Shown: positions 53,165-61,866, counted from the first letter of the stretch. The stretch: 64,000 bases of DNA from Thermohalobaculum sp039822785 (GCA_039822785.1 JBCBMO010000002.1:248001-312000), one strand, 5' to 3'. A program made the numbers and translations. The notes: generated by a model from the letters alone, not told the origin.

Positions 53165-54499
53165 TCACGTCCGGCGTTTGCCCCGGATCTTAGACTTTTC
53201 GATCAGTCCCTGATACTGGTGCGCGACCATATGGCTCTGCACCTGGGTGATGGTGTCCATGGTGACTGAGACCACGATCAGCAGCGAGGTGCCGCCGAAG
53301 TAGAAGGGCACCTGCAGCTCGGCGATCAGCAACTCGGGCAGCAGACAGACCACCACCAGATAGATCGCGCCGATCACCGACAGCCGCGTAAGCACATAGT
53401 CCAGATACTCTGCCGTGCGCTTGCCGGGCCGGATGCCGGGCACGAAGCCACCATGCTTCTTGAGGTTGTCGGCCACGTCCTCGGGGTTGAAGACCACGGC
53501 CGTGTAGAAGAACACGAAGAAGATGATGAGCGCGGCGAACAGCACCAGGAAGAGCGGCTGGCCGTGCCCGAGCAGCGCCGCGACGGTGCCGAGCCAGCCG
53601 ACCTCGCCCCCCTGTGCCCCGAAGCTCGCCACGGTGGTGGGCAGCAGCAGCAGCGAGGAGGCGAAGATCGGCGGGATAACGCCGGCGGTGTTCAGCTTCA
53701 GCGGCAGGTGGCTGTTCTCACCGCCGTAGAGCTTGTTGCCGACCTGGCGCTTTGGGTACTGGATCAGGATCTTGCGCTGGGCGCGCTCGATGAAGACGAC
53801 CGCGTAGATGACGCCGATCGCCAGGATGATGATCCCGAGGATCGCGATGGTCGACAGCTGCCCCGTGCGGCCAAGCTCGAAGAACTGCGCCAGCGCACCC
53901 GGCAGCTCGGCCACGATGCCGACGAAGATGATGAGCGAGATGCCGTTGCCGATGCCGCGCGCGGTGATCTGCTCGCCCAGCCACATCAGGAACATGGTGC
54001 CGCCGACCAGCGTTATGACGGCGGAGGCGCGGAAGAACGCGCCAGGGTCCAGGGCCAGCCCCTGCCCCTCCAGCCCGATGGAAATGCCGTAGGCCTGGAC
54101 GGTGGCCAGGAACACCGTGCCGTAGCGGGTATATTGGTTGATCTTCTTGCGTCCGCTCTCGCCCTCTTTCTTGAGCTTCTCGAGCTCGGGCACCATCGAG
54201 GTCATCAGCTGCATGATGATCGAGGCGGAGATGTACGGCATGATGCCGAGGGCGAAGATCGCCATGCGCCCCACGGCGCCGCCGGCGAACATGTTAAAGA
54301 CGCCGATGATCCCGCCCTGCGTCTGCTCCATGAACTGGGCAAGCTGCACGGTGTCGATGCCGGGCATGGGGATGAAGGTGCCGACGCGGTAGACGATCAA
54401 CAGCGCGATGGCGAAGAGGATGCGGTTCTGCAGGTCCTTGGCCTTGGAGAAGGCCGACCAACTCATGTTCTGTGCGATCTGCTCGGCGGCTGATGCCAT
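53165..54499 (-). CDS. secY: Protein translocase subunit SecY
   Basis: 444 residues with ten membrane helices. Plug/helix-2 region GIIGVFNMFAGGAVGRMAIF, cytoplasmic loops GRKKINQYTRYG and VIERAQRKILIQYPKRQVG-like segment (the latter read as FIERAQRKILIQYPKRQ), and the C-terminal EGLIEKSKIRGKR-like tail (QGLIEKSKIRGKRRT). Forms the Sec channel. ATG at 54499. A 230-bp gap with a hairpin and a direct repeat separates it from rplO. Confidence 0.97.
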   Translation of the reverse strand: MASAAEQIAQNMSWSAFSKAKDLQNRILFAIALLIVYRVGTFIPMPGIDTVQLAQFMEQTQGGIIGVFNMFAGGAVGRMAIFALGIMPYISASIIMQLMTSMVPELEKLKKEGESGRKKINQYTRYGTVFLATVQAYGISIGLEGQGLALDPGAFFRASAVITLVGGTMFLMWLGEQITARGIGNGISLIIFVGIVAELPGALAQFFELGRTGQLSTIAILGIIILAIGVIYAVVFIERAQRKILIQYPKRQVGNKLYGGENSHLPLKLNTAGVIPPIFASSLLLLPTTVASFGAQGGEVGWLGTVAALLGHGQPLFLVLFAALIIFFVFFYTAVVFNPEDVADNLKKHGGFVPGIRPGKRTAEYLDYVLTRLSVIGAIYLVVVCLLPELLIAELQVPFYFGGTSLLIVVSVTMDTITQVQSHMVAHQYQGLIEKSKIRGKRRT

Positions 54500-54556
54500 G
54501 GTTCTCGCTCGTCCTCTCGCCCGCGCTTAGCGGACGTCGCTTCCGAAGCGCGGAAA

Positions 54557-54600
54557 CCCGCGCAGGTTCCACAAGCGCGGTAGCCCACGCAAGTTCCACA
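54557..54600. repeat. Imperfect 17-nt direct repeat in the rplO-secY gap
   Basis: CCCGCGCAGGTTCCACA at 54557-54573 recurs as CCCACGCAAGTTCCACA at 54584-54600, two differences, 10 bases between them. No function is assigned. Confidence 0.6.
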
Positions 54601-54674
54601 GAGGGTGCCGACGATGCAAGCGCTCGCAGCGCCGCGCCCTCACTCTGCCGCGTTCGGGGTCACCGAAACGCAGT

Positions 54675-54700
54675 CAGGGCGCGGGTCTCCCCGCGCCCTG
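54675..54700. repeat. Perfect 11-bp stem hairpin in the rplO-secY gap
   Basis: CAGGGCGCGGG pairs with CCCGCGCCCTG around a TCTC loop. There is no T-run after it on the minus strand, so it is not a normal terminator; it may be an mRNA processing or stability element between rplO and secY. Confidence 0.65.
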
Positions 54701-54729
54701 CCGTCACATAACCGTCGGGCCGGATCGGC

Positions 54730-55245
54730 TCAAGCCTCGGCCTCGGCGCTGGCCTTCACCTTCACGGGCGCGGTGGTCAGCGTGCCACCGGCCTTCTCCA
54801 CCGCCTCAACCGCGGCCTTGGAGGCGCCGGTGACGGTGATGTCGAGCTTCGGCAGCGCCTTCGCCTCGCCGTTCTCATCGGCCAGCATCTTCGCCAGCAC
54901 CCGGATGCCGTCGCGCTTGCGCCGGATCAGGCCGGAGGCGACGAGCACATCCTCGGTGATCGGCTGGCTGGCGTCGATCTTGCCCGCCTCGATGAAGACC
55001 TGGATCAGACCCAGGTTGGTCACCGCATAATGCGAGGGGTTCGGCACGTTGAAGCCGCGCTTCGGCAGGCGCCGGTGGAGCGGCATCTGACCGCCCTCGA
55101 AGCCCTTGATCGCCACGCCCGAGCGAGACTTCTGGCCCTTGATGCCGCGCCCGCCGGTTTTGCCGAGGCCCGAGCCCGGACCGCGGCCGACGCGCTTGCG
55201 CTTCTTGGTGGCACCGGGGTTGTCCCGGAGTTCATTCAGTTTCAT
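54730..55245 (-). CDS. rplO: 50S ribosomal protein L15
   Basis: 171 residues. MKLNELRDNPGATKKRKRVG with the Gly/Lys-rich RNA-binding arm GKTGGRGIKGQKSRSG, core EGGQMPLHRRLPKRGF, and a C-terminal Ala-rich extension (KVKASAEAEA) longer than in E. coli (144). GAGGAGAG upstream of the ATG. Upstream lies the rpmD-rplO gap with two REPs. Confidence 0.96.
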   Translation of the reverse strand: MKLNELRDNPGATKKRKRVGRGPGSGLGKTGGRGIKGQKSRSGVAIKGFEGGQMPLHRRLPKRGFNVPNPSHYAVTNLGLIQVFIEAGKIDASQPITEDVLVASGLIRRKRDGIRVLAKMLADENGEAKALPKLDITVTGASKAAVEAVEKAGGTLTTAPVKVKASAEAEA

Positions 55246-55308
55246 GACGCATCTCTCCTCTGCCGGACCGCACGGGGCGATGCGCCTGCCCCGCCGCCAC
55301 AGCTCAAC

Positions 55309-55333
55309 GGTGCGTGGGGACCACGCACCCTAC
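55309..55333 (-). repeat. REP palindrome in the rpmD-rplO gap (minus copy)
   Basis: Minus-strand GTAG, GGTGCGTG, loop GTCCC, CACGCACC, 63 bp upstream of the rplO start. Separated by only 7 bp from the plus copy at 55341, heads facing each other. Confidence 0.93.
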
Positions 55334-55340
55334 GTGGTGG

Positions 55341-55365
55341 GTAGGGTGCGTGCTCGGCACGCACC
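55341..55365 (+). repeat. REP palindrome in the rpmD-rplO gap (plus copy)
   Basis: Plus-strand GTAG, GGTGCGTG, loop CTCGG, CACGCACC, 62 bp after the rpmD stop codon. The loop is the exact complement-matched form of the copy at 63415. Confidence 0.93.
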
Positions 55366-55427
55366 GTCCGCCCCTCGGTGGTAGACCCCTCCCGCGGTTG
55401 GCTGCGGGAAGCGGCAAGCGCCACCGC

Positions 55428-55625
55428 TCAGCCCCGCTCCTCGACGATCTCGACGAGGTGGGGGATCGAGTTCACCATCCCACGGACCGAGGGCGTATCC
55501 TCCAGCTCGCGGGTCTTGTGCATCTTGTTGAGGCCAAGGCCGATCAGCGTCTCGCGCTGCTTGGCCGGCCGGCGGATCGGGCTGCCGATCTGCTTGACGA
55601 CGATGGTCTTCTTGCTCTCGGCCAT
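55428..55625 (-). CDS. rpmD: 50S ribosomal protein L30
   Basis: 65 residues, short single-domain form as in other proteobacteria. TIVVKQIGSPIRRPAKQRETL and LGLNKMHKTRELEDTPSVRG-type core (LNKMHKTRELEDT), C-terminal VEIVEERG. The start codon lies 3 bp after the rpsE stop; the Shine-Dalgarno GGAGG overlaps the rpsE end, so the two are coupled. Confidence 0.97.
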   Translation of the reverse strand: MAESKKTIVVKQIGSPIRRPAKQRETLIGLGLNKMHKTRELEDTPSVRGMVNSIPHLVEIVEERG

Positions 55626-55628
55626 GGA

Positions 55629-56225
55629 TTACGCCTCCGCTTCCTCGGCCGCAGGCTCAGCGGTCTCGACCGGGGCCTGCTGGTCGCGCGCCGGCAACAC
55701 CTCGGAGACCTTCTTGCCGCGCCGCTGCGCCACCATGCGGGGCGAGTACTCGTCCTTCAGCCCCGCAAAGGTGGCGCGCACCATGTTGTAGGGGTTCTGC
55801 GAGCCGGTCGATTTCGCGACCACGTCCTGGACGCCCAGCATCTCGAAGACCGCGCGGCAGGGGCCGCCGGCGATGATCCCGGTACCCGCAGGCGCCGAAC
55901 GCATCATCACGCGACCTGCGCCGTGGCGACCCTGCACGTCGTGGTGCAGCGTCCGACCCTCGCGCAGGGGCACGCGGATCATGGTGCGCTTGGCTTCCTC
56001 GGTCGCCTTGCGGATCGCCTCCGGCACCTCCTTGGCCTTGCCCGAGCCGAAGCCCACGCGGCCCTTTTGGTCGCCAACAACCATAAGCGCTGCGAAACCG
56101 AAGCGCTTACCGCCCTTCACCGTCTTGGAGACGCGGTTGATCGCGACCAGACGCTCCTGGAACTCCGGATCGCGGTCTTCGTCGCGGTCGCGACGACGCT
56201 CGCGGCGGCCCTCACGTTCTGCCAT
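55629..56225 (-). CDS. rpsE: 30S ribosomal protein S5
   Basis: 198 residues. A charged N-terminal extension (REGRRERRRDRDEDRDPEFQ), then the double-stranded-RNA-binding-like domain (LVAINRVSKTVKGGKRFGFA) and the C-terminal GTGIIAGGPCRAVFEMLGVQ core. S5 acts in decoding accuracy. GGAGAG upstream of the start. A Pro/Glu/Ala tail extends it beyond the E. coli length of 167. Confidence 0.97.
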   Translation of the reverse strand: MAEREGRRERRRDRDEDRDPEFQERLVAINRVSKTVKGGKRFGFAALMVVGDQKGRVGFGSGKAKEVPEAIRKATEEAKRTMIRVPLREGRTLHHDVQGRHGAGRVMMRSAPAGTGIIAGGPCRAVFEMLGVQDVVAKSTGSQNPYNMVRATFAGLKDEYSPRMVAQRRGKKVSEVLPARDQQAPVETAEPAAEEAEA

Positions 56226-56235
56226 TGCTCTCTCC

Positions 56236-56595
56236 TCAGAACTTCAGGCCGCCCTCACGGGCGGCATCTGCCAGCGCCTTCACCTTCCCGTGGAAGAGAA
56301 AGCCGCCGCGATCGAAATAGACCTCGCCGATATCCTTGGCGCGGGCCCGCTCCGCGAGTGCCGCGCCGACCTTGGCCGCCGCATCGACGTTGTTCTTGCC
56401 GACGACGCCGAGACCCGGCTCCAACGAGGAGGCCGCGACAACGGTCGCCCCCTGCCGGTCGTCGATGATCTGCACCGAGATGTTCTTCGAGCTGCGATGC
56501 ACCGACATGCGCAGCCGCCCGGCCGAGGTCTTCTTGAGCTTGTTGCGCACGCGCAGGCGGCGCTTGATGAACAGCTCTCGCTTTGAAAGTGCCAT
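56236..56595 (-). CDS. rplR: 50S ribosomal protein L18
   Basis: 119 residues. N-terminal basic helix (LFIKRRLRVRNKLKKTSAGR) and 5S-rRNA-binding core (RLRMSVHRSSKNISVQIIDD), C-terminal FDRGGFLFHGKVKALADAAR. Normal length. Spaced 12 bp from rplF and 10 bp from rpsE in the spc operon. Confidence 0.97.
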   Translation of the reverse strand: MALSKRELFIKRRLRVRNKLKKTSAGRLRMSVHRSSKNISVQIIDDRQGATVVAASSLEPGLGVVGKNNVDAAAKVGAALAERARAKDIGEVYFDRGGFLFHGKVKALADAAREGGLKF

Positions 56596-56607
56596 GTGTG
56601 TCCGCCT

Positions 56608-57141
56608 TTACTTCTTCTTACCTTCCTTGCGGAAGATGTACTCGCCCTTGTAGCGGATGCCCTTGCCCTTGTAGGGCTCCGGCCGCCGCCAATCCCGGAT
56701 CTTCGCCGCCGTCTCGCCCACCAGCTGCGCGTCCGAGCCGGTGATGATGATCTCGGTCGGCTTGGGGCAAGCGATGTCGATACCCTCGGGCACCGCGAAC
56801 TCCACGTCGTGGGAGTAGCCGAGCGCCATCTTCAGCGTCTTGCCCTGCATCTGAGCGCGGTAGCCGACGCCCTGCAGCTCCAGCTCCTTCTTGAAGCCGT
56901 CCGTCAGACCCGTCGCCATGTTCGCGATCATCGTGCGGGTCATGCCCCACTGCTGACGCGCGCGCTTGGTGTCGTTGGCAGGCTTCACCAGGACCCGGTT
57001 GTCCTCGATCGTGATCGTGACATCGTCGGTCGCGGTGAAGGTCTGCTGACCCTTCGGCCCCTTGGCCGTGATGGTCTGGCCATCGAGCTTGAACTCGATG
57101 CCCTTCGGTGCCGCGATGGGCTTCTTGCCGATGCGTGACAT
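56608..57141 (-). CDS. rplF: 50S ribosomal protein L6
   Basis: 177 residues. MSRIGKKPIAAPKGIEFKLD opening, two similar alpha/beta domains, and the rRNA-binding C-terminus RRPEPYKGKGIRYKGEYI. Start at 57141 with GAGGAGGGG upstream; the frame open to 57246 extends into rpsH and is not used. Confidence 0.97.
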   Translation of the reverse strand: MSRIGKKPIAAPKGIEFKLDGQTITAKGPKGQQTFTATDDVTITIEDNRVLVKPANDTKRARQQWGMTRTMIANMATGLTDGFKKELELQGVGYRAQMQGKTLKMALGYSHDVEFAVPEGIDIACPKPTEIIITGSDAQLVGETAAKIRDWRRPEPYKGKGIRYKGEYIFRKEGKKK

Positions 57142-57151
57142 GAACCCCTCC

Positions 57152-57550
57152 TCAGAACACGGTGCAGAGAACTTCGCCGCCCACGTTCTCGGCCCGCGCG
57201 CGGTGGTCGGACATGACCCCGCGGTTGGTCGAGACGATCGCGACACCCAGGCCGTTGCGCACCATCGGCACCGCCTTGGACGCGGAATAGGCGCGCCGGC
57301 CGGGGGTGGAGATGCGCTTCAGCTCTTTGATCGCGGGCTGGCCGTCGAAGTACTTCAGCGAGATCTCGAACTCGGGCTTGTGGTCGCCCTGGTCGATCTT
57401 CTCATAGCCGCGGATGTAGCCTTCCTCGACCAGCACATCGAGGACCCAGCCCCGAAGCTTGGACGCAGGCGAGCGCACCGTCGACTTGTTGCGCAGCTGG
57501 GCGTTGCGGATACGGGTCAGCATATCGCCGAGCGGATCGTTCATGCTCAT
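57152..57550 (-). CDS. rpsH: 30S ribosomal protein S8
   Basis: 132 residues. MNDPLGDMLTRIRNAQLRNK and the C-terminal RNA-binding ISTNRGVMSDHRARAENVGG-like segment with VGGEVLCTVF. Central 16S binding protein; in E. coli it is the autogenous repressor of the spc operon. Start ATG at 57550 is followed two codons later by another ATG. Confidence 0.97.
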   Translation of the reverse strand: MSMNDPLGDMLTRIRNAQLRNKSTVRSPASKLRGWVLDVLVEEGYIRGYEKIDQGDHKPEFEISLKYFDGQPAIKELKRISTPGRRAYSASKAVPMVRNGLGVAIVSTNRGVMSDHRARAENVGGEVLCTVF

Positions 57551-57563
57551 CTAGGCCCCTCCC

Positions 57564-57869
57564 TTACCAGCTCGACTTGACCATGCCGGGCACCTGACCG
57601 ATCGAGGCCAGGTCGCGCAGCGCGATACGGCTCATCCGCAGCTTGCGGTAGTAGGCCTTCGGACGGCCCGAAACCTCGCAGCGGTTGTGCAGACGTGTGG
57701 GCGAGGAGTTGCGCGGCAGCTTCGCCAGCTTGAGGCGCGCCTTGAAACGCTCCTCCATCGGCTGGTTCTCGTCCGACGCGATCTCCTTCAGGGCGGCCCG
57801 CTTGGCCGCATACTTCTTCACCAGGCGCTGACGCTTCAGCTCGCGCTGGATCATGGAAACCTTTGCCAT
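57564..57869 (-). CDS. rpsN: 30S ribosomal protein S14 (zinc-independent form)
   Basis: 101 residues, the long form without the zinc-binding CxxC pairs; only one Cys in RLHNRCEVSGRPKAYYRK. N-terminal helix rich in Lys/Arg, C-terminal RIALRDLASIGQVPGMVKSS. GGAGGAG lies upstream of the start. Confidence 0.97.
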   Translation of the reverse strand: MAKVSMIQRELKRQRLVKKYAAKRAALKEIASDENQPMEERFKARLKLAKLPRNSSPTRLHNRCEVSGRPKAYYRKLRMSRIALRDLASIGQVPGMVKSSW

Positions 57870-57888
57870 CTCTCATTCTCCTCCGCGC

Positions 57889-58441
<553 letters not shown>

Positions 58442-58449
<8 letters not shown>

Positions 58450-58759
58450 CGATGACCTCCCCCGACTTCTTGGCGTAGCGGACCTTGGTGCCGTCCTCCT
58501 GGATGCGGAAGCCGACGCGCGTCGGGCCACCGTCCTTGGGATCGACCAGCGCGAGGTTCGAGACCTGGATCGGCGCTTCCTTCTGGAGGCGGCCGCCCTG
58601 GCTCTGCGCGGTCTGGCGGGTGTGGCGCGTCACCATGTTCACGCCGGCCACCACGGCCCGGTTCTCCTTGGGCAGCATGAGGGTGATCTCCCCCTCCTTG
58701 CCCTTGTCGCGGCCGGTCAGGACCACGACCTTGTCGCCCTTCTTGAGCTTGGCGGCCAT
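58442..58759 (-). CDS. rplX: 50S ribosomal protein L24
   Basis: 105 residues. KOW motif KGDKVVVLTGRDKGKEG followed by NMVTRHTRQTAQSQGG. Assembly-initiating protein of the 50S. I use the ATG at 58759 that forms TGATG with the rplN stop; a GTG three bases earlier is possible. Confidence 0.97.
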
Positions 58760-59127
58760 CACAGCACCTCCGGCGCGAGCGAGATGATCTTCATGAAGTT
58801 CTTGCCGCGCAGCTCGCGCACCACCGGCCCGAAGATACGGGTGCCGACGGGCTCGAGGTTGTTGTTGAGGATCACCGCGGCATTGCGGTCGAAGCGGATG
58901 ACGGTCCCGTCATCGCGGAAGACTTCCTTGGCGGTGCGCACGACGACGGCCTTGCGGACGTCGCCCTTCTTCACACGGCCGCGCGGAATGGCTTCCTTCA
59001 CCGAGACGACGATGATGTCGCCGACGCTGGCGTATTTGCGCTTGGCGCCGCCCAGCACCTTGATGCACTGAACCCGACGTGCGCCGGAATTGTCGGCGAC
59101 GTCCAGATTGGTCTGCATCTGGATCAT
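58759..59127 (-). CDS. rplN: 50S ribosomal protein L14
   Basis: 122 residues, the canonical length. MIQMQTNLDVADNSGARRVQ, then VVVRTAKEVFRDDGTVIRFD and the C-terminal FGPVVRELRGKNFMKIISLA. At the 30S interface. GGGAGAG upstream. 63 bp after rpsQ. Confidence 0.98.
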   Translation of the reverse strand: MIQMQTNLDVADNSGARRVQCIKVLGGAKRKYASVGDIIVVSVKEAIPRGRVKKGDVRKAVVVRTAKEVFRDDGTVIRFDRNAAVILNNNLEPVGTRIFGPVVRELRGKNFMKIISLAPEVL

Positions 59128-59191
59128 TTCAGCTCTCCCGACCTGCGGAGACGCGCTCCGCGGTTTCGACGAGCTGGAGGGTTATCGCGGG

Positions 59192-59428
59192 TCAGCCGAC
59201 CTTCTCGATAACCTCCCAGCGCTTGGTTTTCGACAGGGGCGCACACTCGCGAATGCGCACGGTCTCGCCCGTCTTAAAGGCATTGTCGGCGTCATGCGCG
59301 CGGTACTTCTTGCTGCGCTTGACGGTCTTTTTCATCAGCGGGTGCGTGAAGCGCCGCTCGACGAGCACCGTGACGGTCTGCTCGTTCTGGTCGCTCACCA
59401 CGGTGCCCTGCAGGATACGCTTCGGCAT
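59192..59428 (-). CDS. rpsQ: 30S ribosomal protein S17
   Basis: 78 residues, OB-fold. MPKRILQGTVVSDQNEQTVT with VLVERRFTHPLMKKTVKRSK and the C-terminal GETVRIRECAPLSKTKRWEV. Two bp after rpmC, with GGGGAGG in the rpmC end, so coupled. Confidence 0.97.
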   Translation of the reverse strand: MPKRILQGTVVSDQNEQTVTVLVERRFTHPLMKKTVKRSKKYRAHDADNAFKTGETVRIRECAPLSKTKRWEVIEKVG

Positions 59429-59430
59429 GC

Positions 59431-59658
59431 TCAGACCTCCCCAGCCGGTGCTGCGGCAGCCGTCGCAGCGGACAGCGCCTTCTCGTTCAGGATCGTCTTC
59501 ACCCGCGCCACGTCGCGGCGCACGATGCGCATGCGCGCCGTGTTCTCCAGCTGGCCCGTGGCCTGCTGGAAGCGCAGGTTGAACGCCTCCTTGCGCAGCG
59601 CTTCGAGCTGATCGCGCAGCTCATCCGGGGTCTTGCCCCGCAGTTCCTTGGCGTCCAT
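59431..59658 (-). CDS. rpmC: 50S ribosomal protein L29
   Basis: 75 residues. MDAKELRGKTPDELRDQLEA, then KEAFNLRFQQATGQLENTAR and RRDVARVKTILNE, the two-helix hairpin near the tunnel exit, plus an Ala-rich tail (AATAAAAPAG). Here it follows an unusual 1-kb interval, because a methyltransferase gene separates it from rplP; a promoter-like pair lies at 59751-59779. Confidence 0.97.
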   Translation of the reverse strand: MDAKELRGKTPDELRDQLEALRKEAFNLRFQQATGQLENTARMRIVRRDVARVKTILNEKALSAATAAAAPAGEV

Positions 59659-59750
59659 CGCCTCACGTCCTCGTCAGTACAATCACCGGATGGCCCCGTC
59701 TCGTCAGAGCAGGGTCACCATCAGCCCGGTGGGTGATCAAGTGAGCGCGC

Positions 59751-59779
59751 CGTATAAGCCGCTCGGTGATCCGCCGCAA
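59751..59779 (-). promoter_or_regulatory. Putative internal promoter for rpmC onward
   Basis: Minus-strand TTGCGG (59774-59779) and TATACG (59751-59756) with 17 bases between, about 93 bp upstream of the rpmC start and just downstream of the inserted methyltransferase gene. It could restore expression of the downstream ribosomal genes. Confidence 0.45.
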
Positions 59780-59887
59780 CCCCGAAAACCGCGGCTGGCA
59801 GCGGTATTTTCAAGGTTTCGTCACAGAGGTCTTTCAACCGCCCCGCCCGCGCTTAGCGCCGAGCGCTCGGAGGCGAGGTGAGCGGCC

Positions 59888-60661
59888 CTAGGCCGAAGCC
59901 CTGCCACCCTCGCCGGACGCCGACCAGGATGCCGGGATACGCATATGGATCGCGCCACCCGGCGTCTCGTCGACGGTCAGGGTGAGTTCGGGATGCTTGG
60001 CGAGATACTCGTCCACCGCCAGACGGCAGCCCTGGAACGACAGGTAGTCGTCGATCTGCACCCAGCCGCCCGGCACCATGCGCGGCATGAAGGTCTCCAG
60101 CACCAGCTTGGTGGGGTCGTAGAAATCGCAGTCGATGTGCAGAAACGCCACCGGCCCTGTGTCCGAGCCCGGCAGCGTGTCGTCATACCAGCCCTTGTGG
60201 AAGACGACCCGGTCCATGCGGGCGCCGACCTTGCGCAGCACGCTGACAACGCGCTTGGGGCTGCCGACGACATCGCCCACCCACTTGAGCGCGGCCTCGC
60301 CGTCCTCCTTGGTGGACTGCGGCAGTCCCTGCCAGGCATCGAAGAGGTGCAAGCGCCGGTCGTCCGCGCGAATGGCATAGGCTATCAGCGCCGCCGTCCC
60401 ACCGTCCAGCACCCCGCATTCGACGAAATCGCCGGCGATCCCCTCGGCGACCAGCGCAGCGGTCTTTTCGTGGATGGACCGCTGGCGCGGCAGCGATGCC
60501 TGCGTGAACGCATAGACGTGGCAGTAGGGCTCGTCTGGAACGAAGTTCTCCCTCAGAACGCGCTTGCGCAGCGCCCTGAGGTAGGGATGCCAGGTCTTCG
60601 GGATCGCTTTACGAAGGCGCGCATAAGCCTGTTTGGGCGCGCCGTCGCCTTCAGCATGCAT
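59888..60661 (-). CDS. TylF/MycF-type class I SAM-dependent O-methyltransferase inserted in the ribosomal operon
   Basis: 257 residues. AdoMet motif GDFVECGVLDGGTAA (about 74-88), acidic FDAWQGLP, and the metal-binding set HIDCDFYDPTKLVLE and GGWVQIDDY of the TylF (macrocin O-methyltransferase) family, which methylate sugar hydroxyls in antibiotics, lipopolysaccharide or exopolysaccharide. The ATG at 60661 has GGGGAGAG upstream. It lies between rplP (45 bp upstream) and rpmC (229 bp downstream), the position where these two are normally adjacent. The natural substrate is unknown. Confidence 0.85.
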   Translation of the reverse strand: MHAEGDGAPKQAYARLRKAIPKTWHPYLRALRKRVLRENFVPDEPYCHVYAFTQASLPRQRSIHEKTAALVAEGIAGDFVECGVLDGGTAALIAYAIRADDRRLHLFDAWQGLPQSTKEDGEAALKWVGDVVGSPKRVVSVLRKVGARMDRVVFHKGWYDDTLPGSDTGPVAFLHIDCDFYDPTKLVLETFMPRMVPGGWVQIDDYLSFQGCRLAVDEYLAKHPELTLTVDETPGGAIHMRIPASWSASGEGGRASA

Positions 60662-60705
60662 CGGTCGACTCTCCCCCAGATAGTTCCCCGACGTGATTTA
60701 GCGCA

Positions 60706-61119
60706 TCACCAGTCTTCGCGAATGACAACCCGCGTCTGGACCGGCAGTTTCATCGCGGCAAGACGTAGCGCCTCCCGGGCGATCGGCTCGGCAACGCCAT
60801 CGATCTCGAACATGATCCGGCCCGGCTTGACCTTGGCCGCCCAGTACTCGACCGAGCCCTTGCCCTTACCCATACGCACCTCGGTCGGCTTTTGTGTGAC
60901 CGGCACGTCGGGGAAGATCCGGATCCACACCCGGCCCTGGCGCTTCATGTGGCGCGTCATGGTACGGCGCGCAGCCTCGATCTGGCGCGCGGTCACCCGC
61001 TCCGGCGTCACCGCCTTCAGGCCATAGGTGCCAAAGTTGAGCTCGGTGCCCCCCTTCGCCTCACCCTTGATGCGGCCCTTGTGCTGCTTGCGGAATTTCG
61101 TTCGCTTCGGCGACAGCAT
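60706..61119 (-). CDS. rplP: 50S ribosomal protein L16
   Basis: 137 residues. MLSPKRTKFRKQHKGRIKGE, then FGTYGLKAVTPERVTARQIE and FPDVPVTQKPTEVRMGKGKG, the loop near the A-site tRNA. AAGGAG overlaps the rpsC stop, so translation is coupled to rpsC 12 bp upstream. Followed by the foreign methyltransferase gene instead of rpmC. Confidence 0.98.
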   Translation of the reverse strand: MLSPKRTKFRKQHKGRIKGEAKGGTELNFGTYGLKAVTPERVTARQIEAARRTMTRHMKRQGRVWIRIFPDVPVTQKPTEVRMGKGKGSVEYWAAKVKPGRIMFEIDGVAEPIAREALRLAAMKLPVQTRVVIREDW

Positions 61120-61131
61120 TCTTCTTACTCC

Positions 61132-61866
61132 TTACCGGTCGCGGTCGCGGTCACGATCGCGGCCACGCCCGCCCTGCGGACGGCCGGCGCCACCCTCCTG
61201 GCGCTCCTGCTCCAGGCGGTCGCGCGCGGACGGATCATGCTCCAGGATCTCGCCCTTAAAGATCCAGACCTTCACGCCGATGATGCCATAGGCGGTCTTC
61301 GCCTCGGCCAGCGCATAGTCGATGTCGGCCCGCAGGGTGTGCAGCGGCACGCGCCCCTCACGATACCACTCGGTCCGCGCGATCTCCGCGCCGCCAAGAC
61401 GGCCGGCACAGTTGATGCGGATGCCGAGCGCGCCCATGCGCATGGTGTTCTGCACCGCCCGCTTCATGGCGCGACGGAAGCCGACGCGACGCTCGAGCTG
61501 CTGGCAGATGTTCCGCGCGACCAGCGCCGCATCCATCTCCGGCCGGCGGATCTCCACGATGTTGAGGTGCAGCTCCGAGGTCGTGAGCTTCGCCAGCTTC
61601 TGGCGCAGCTTCTCGATGTCGGCGCCCTTCTTACCGATGATCACGCCGGGGCGCGCCGTGTGCACGGTCACGCGGCACTTGCGGTGCGGCCGCTCGATCG
61701 TGACGCGGGAGACGTCCGCCTGGGCGCACTCCTTCTTGATGAACTCCCGGATCTTGAGATCCTCGTGCAGGAGCTTGCCGTACTCGGCGCCGTCGGCGAA
61801 CCAGCGGCTGTCCCAGGTACGGTTGATGCCGACGCGCAGGCCGACCGGATTGACCTTGTGACCCAT
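61132..61866 (-). CDS. rpsC: 30S ribosomal protein S3
   Basis: 244 residues. MGHKVNPVGLRVGINRTWDS, KH domain with VIIGKKGADIEKLRQKLAKL, and C-terminal S3 domain; the tail is Gly/Arg/Asp-rich (GGRGRDRDRDRDR), an RD repeat not in E. coli. Part of the mRNA entry tunnel helicase. Start overlaps the rplV stop as TGATG. Confidence 0.98.
   Translation of the reverse strand: MGHKVNPVGLRVGINRTWDSRWFADGAEYGKLLHEDLKIREFIKKECAQADVSRVTIERPHRKCRVTVHTARPGVIIGKKGADIEKLRQKLAKLTTSELHLNIVEIRRPEMDAALVARNICQQLERRVGFRRAMKRAVQNTMRMGALGIRINCAGRLGGAEIARTEWYREGRVPLHTLRADIDYALAEAKTAYGIIGVKVWIFKGEILEHDPSARDRLEQERQEGGAGRPQGGRGRDRDRDRDR

Noticed and set aside
50223..55365. CRISPR-like array from paired palindromes
   Set aside because: The repeats are in inverted pairs with no regular spacers and no cas genes.
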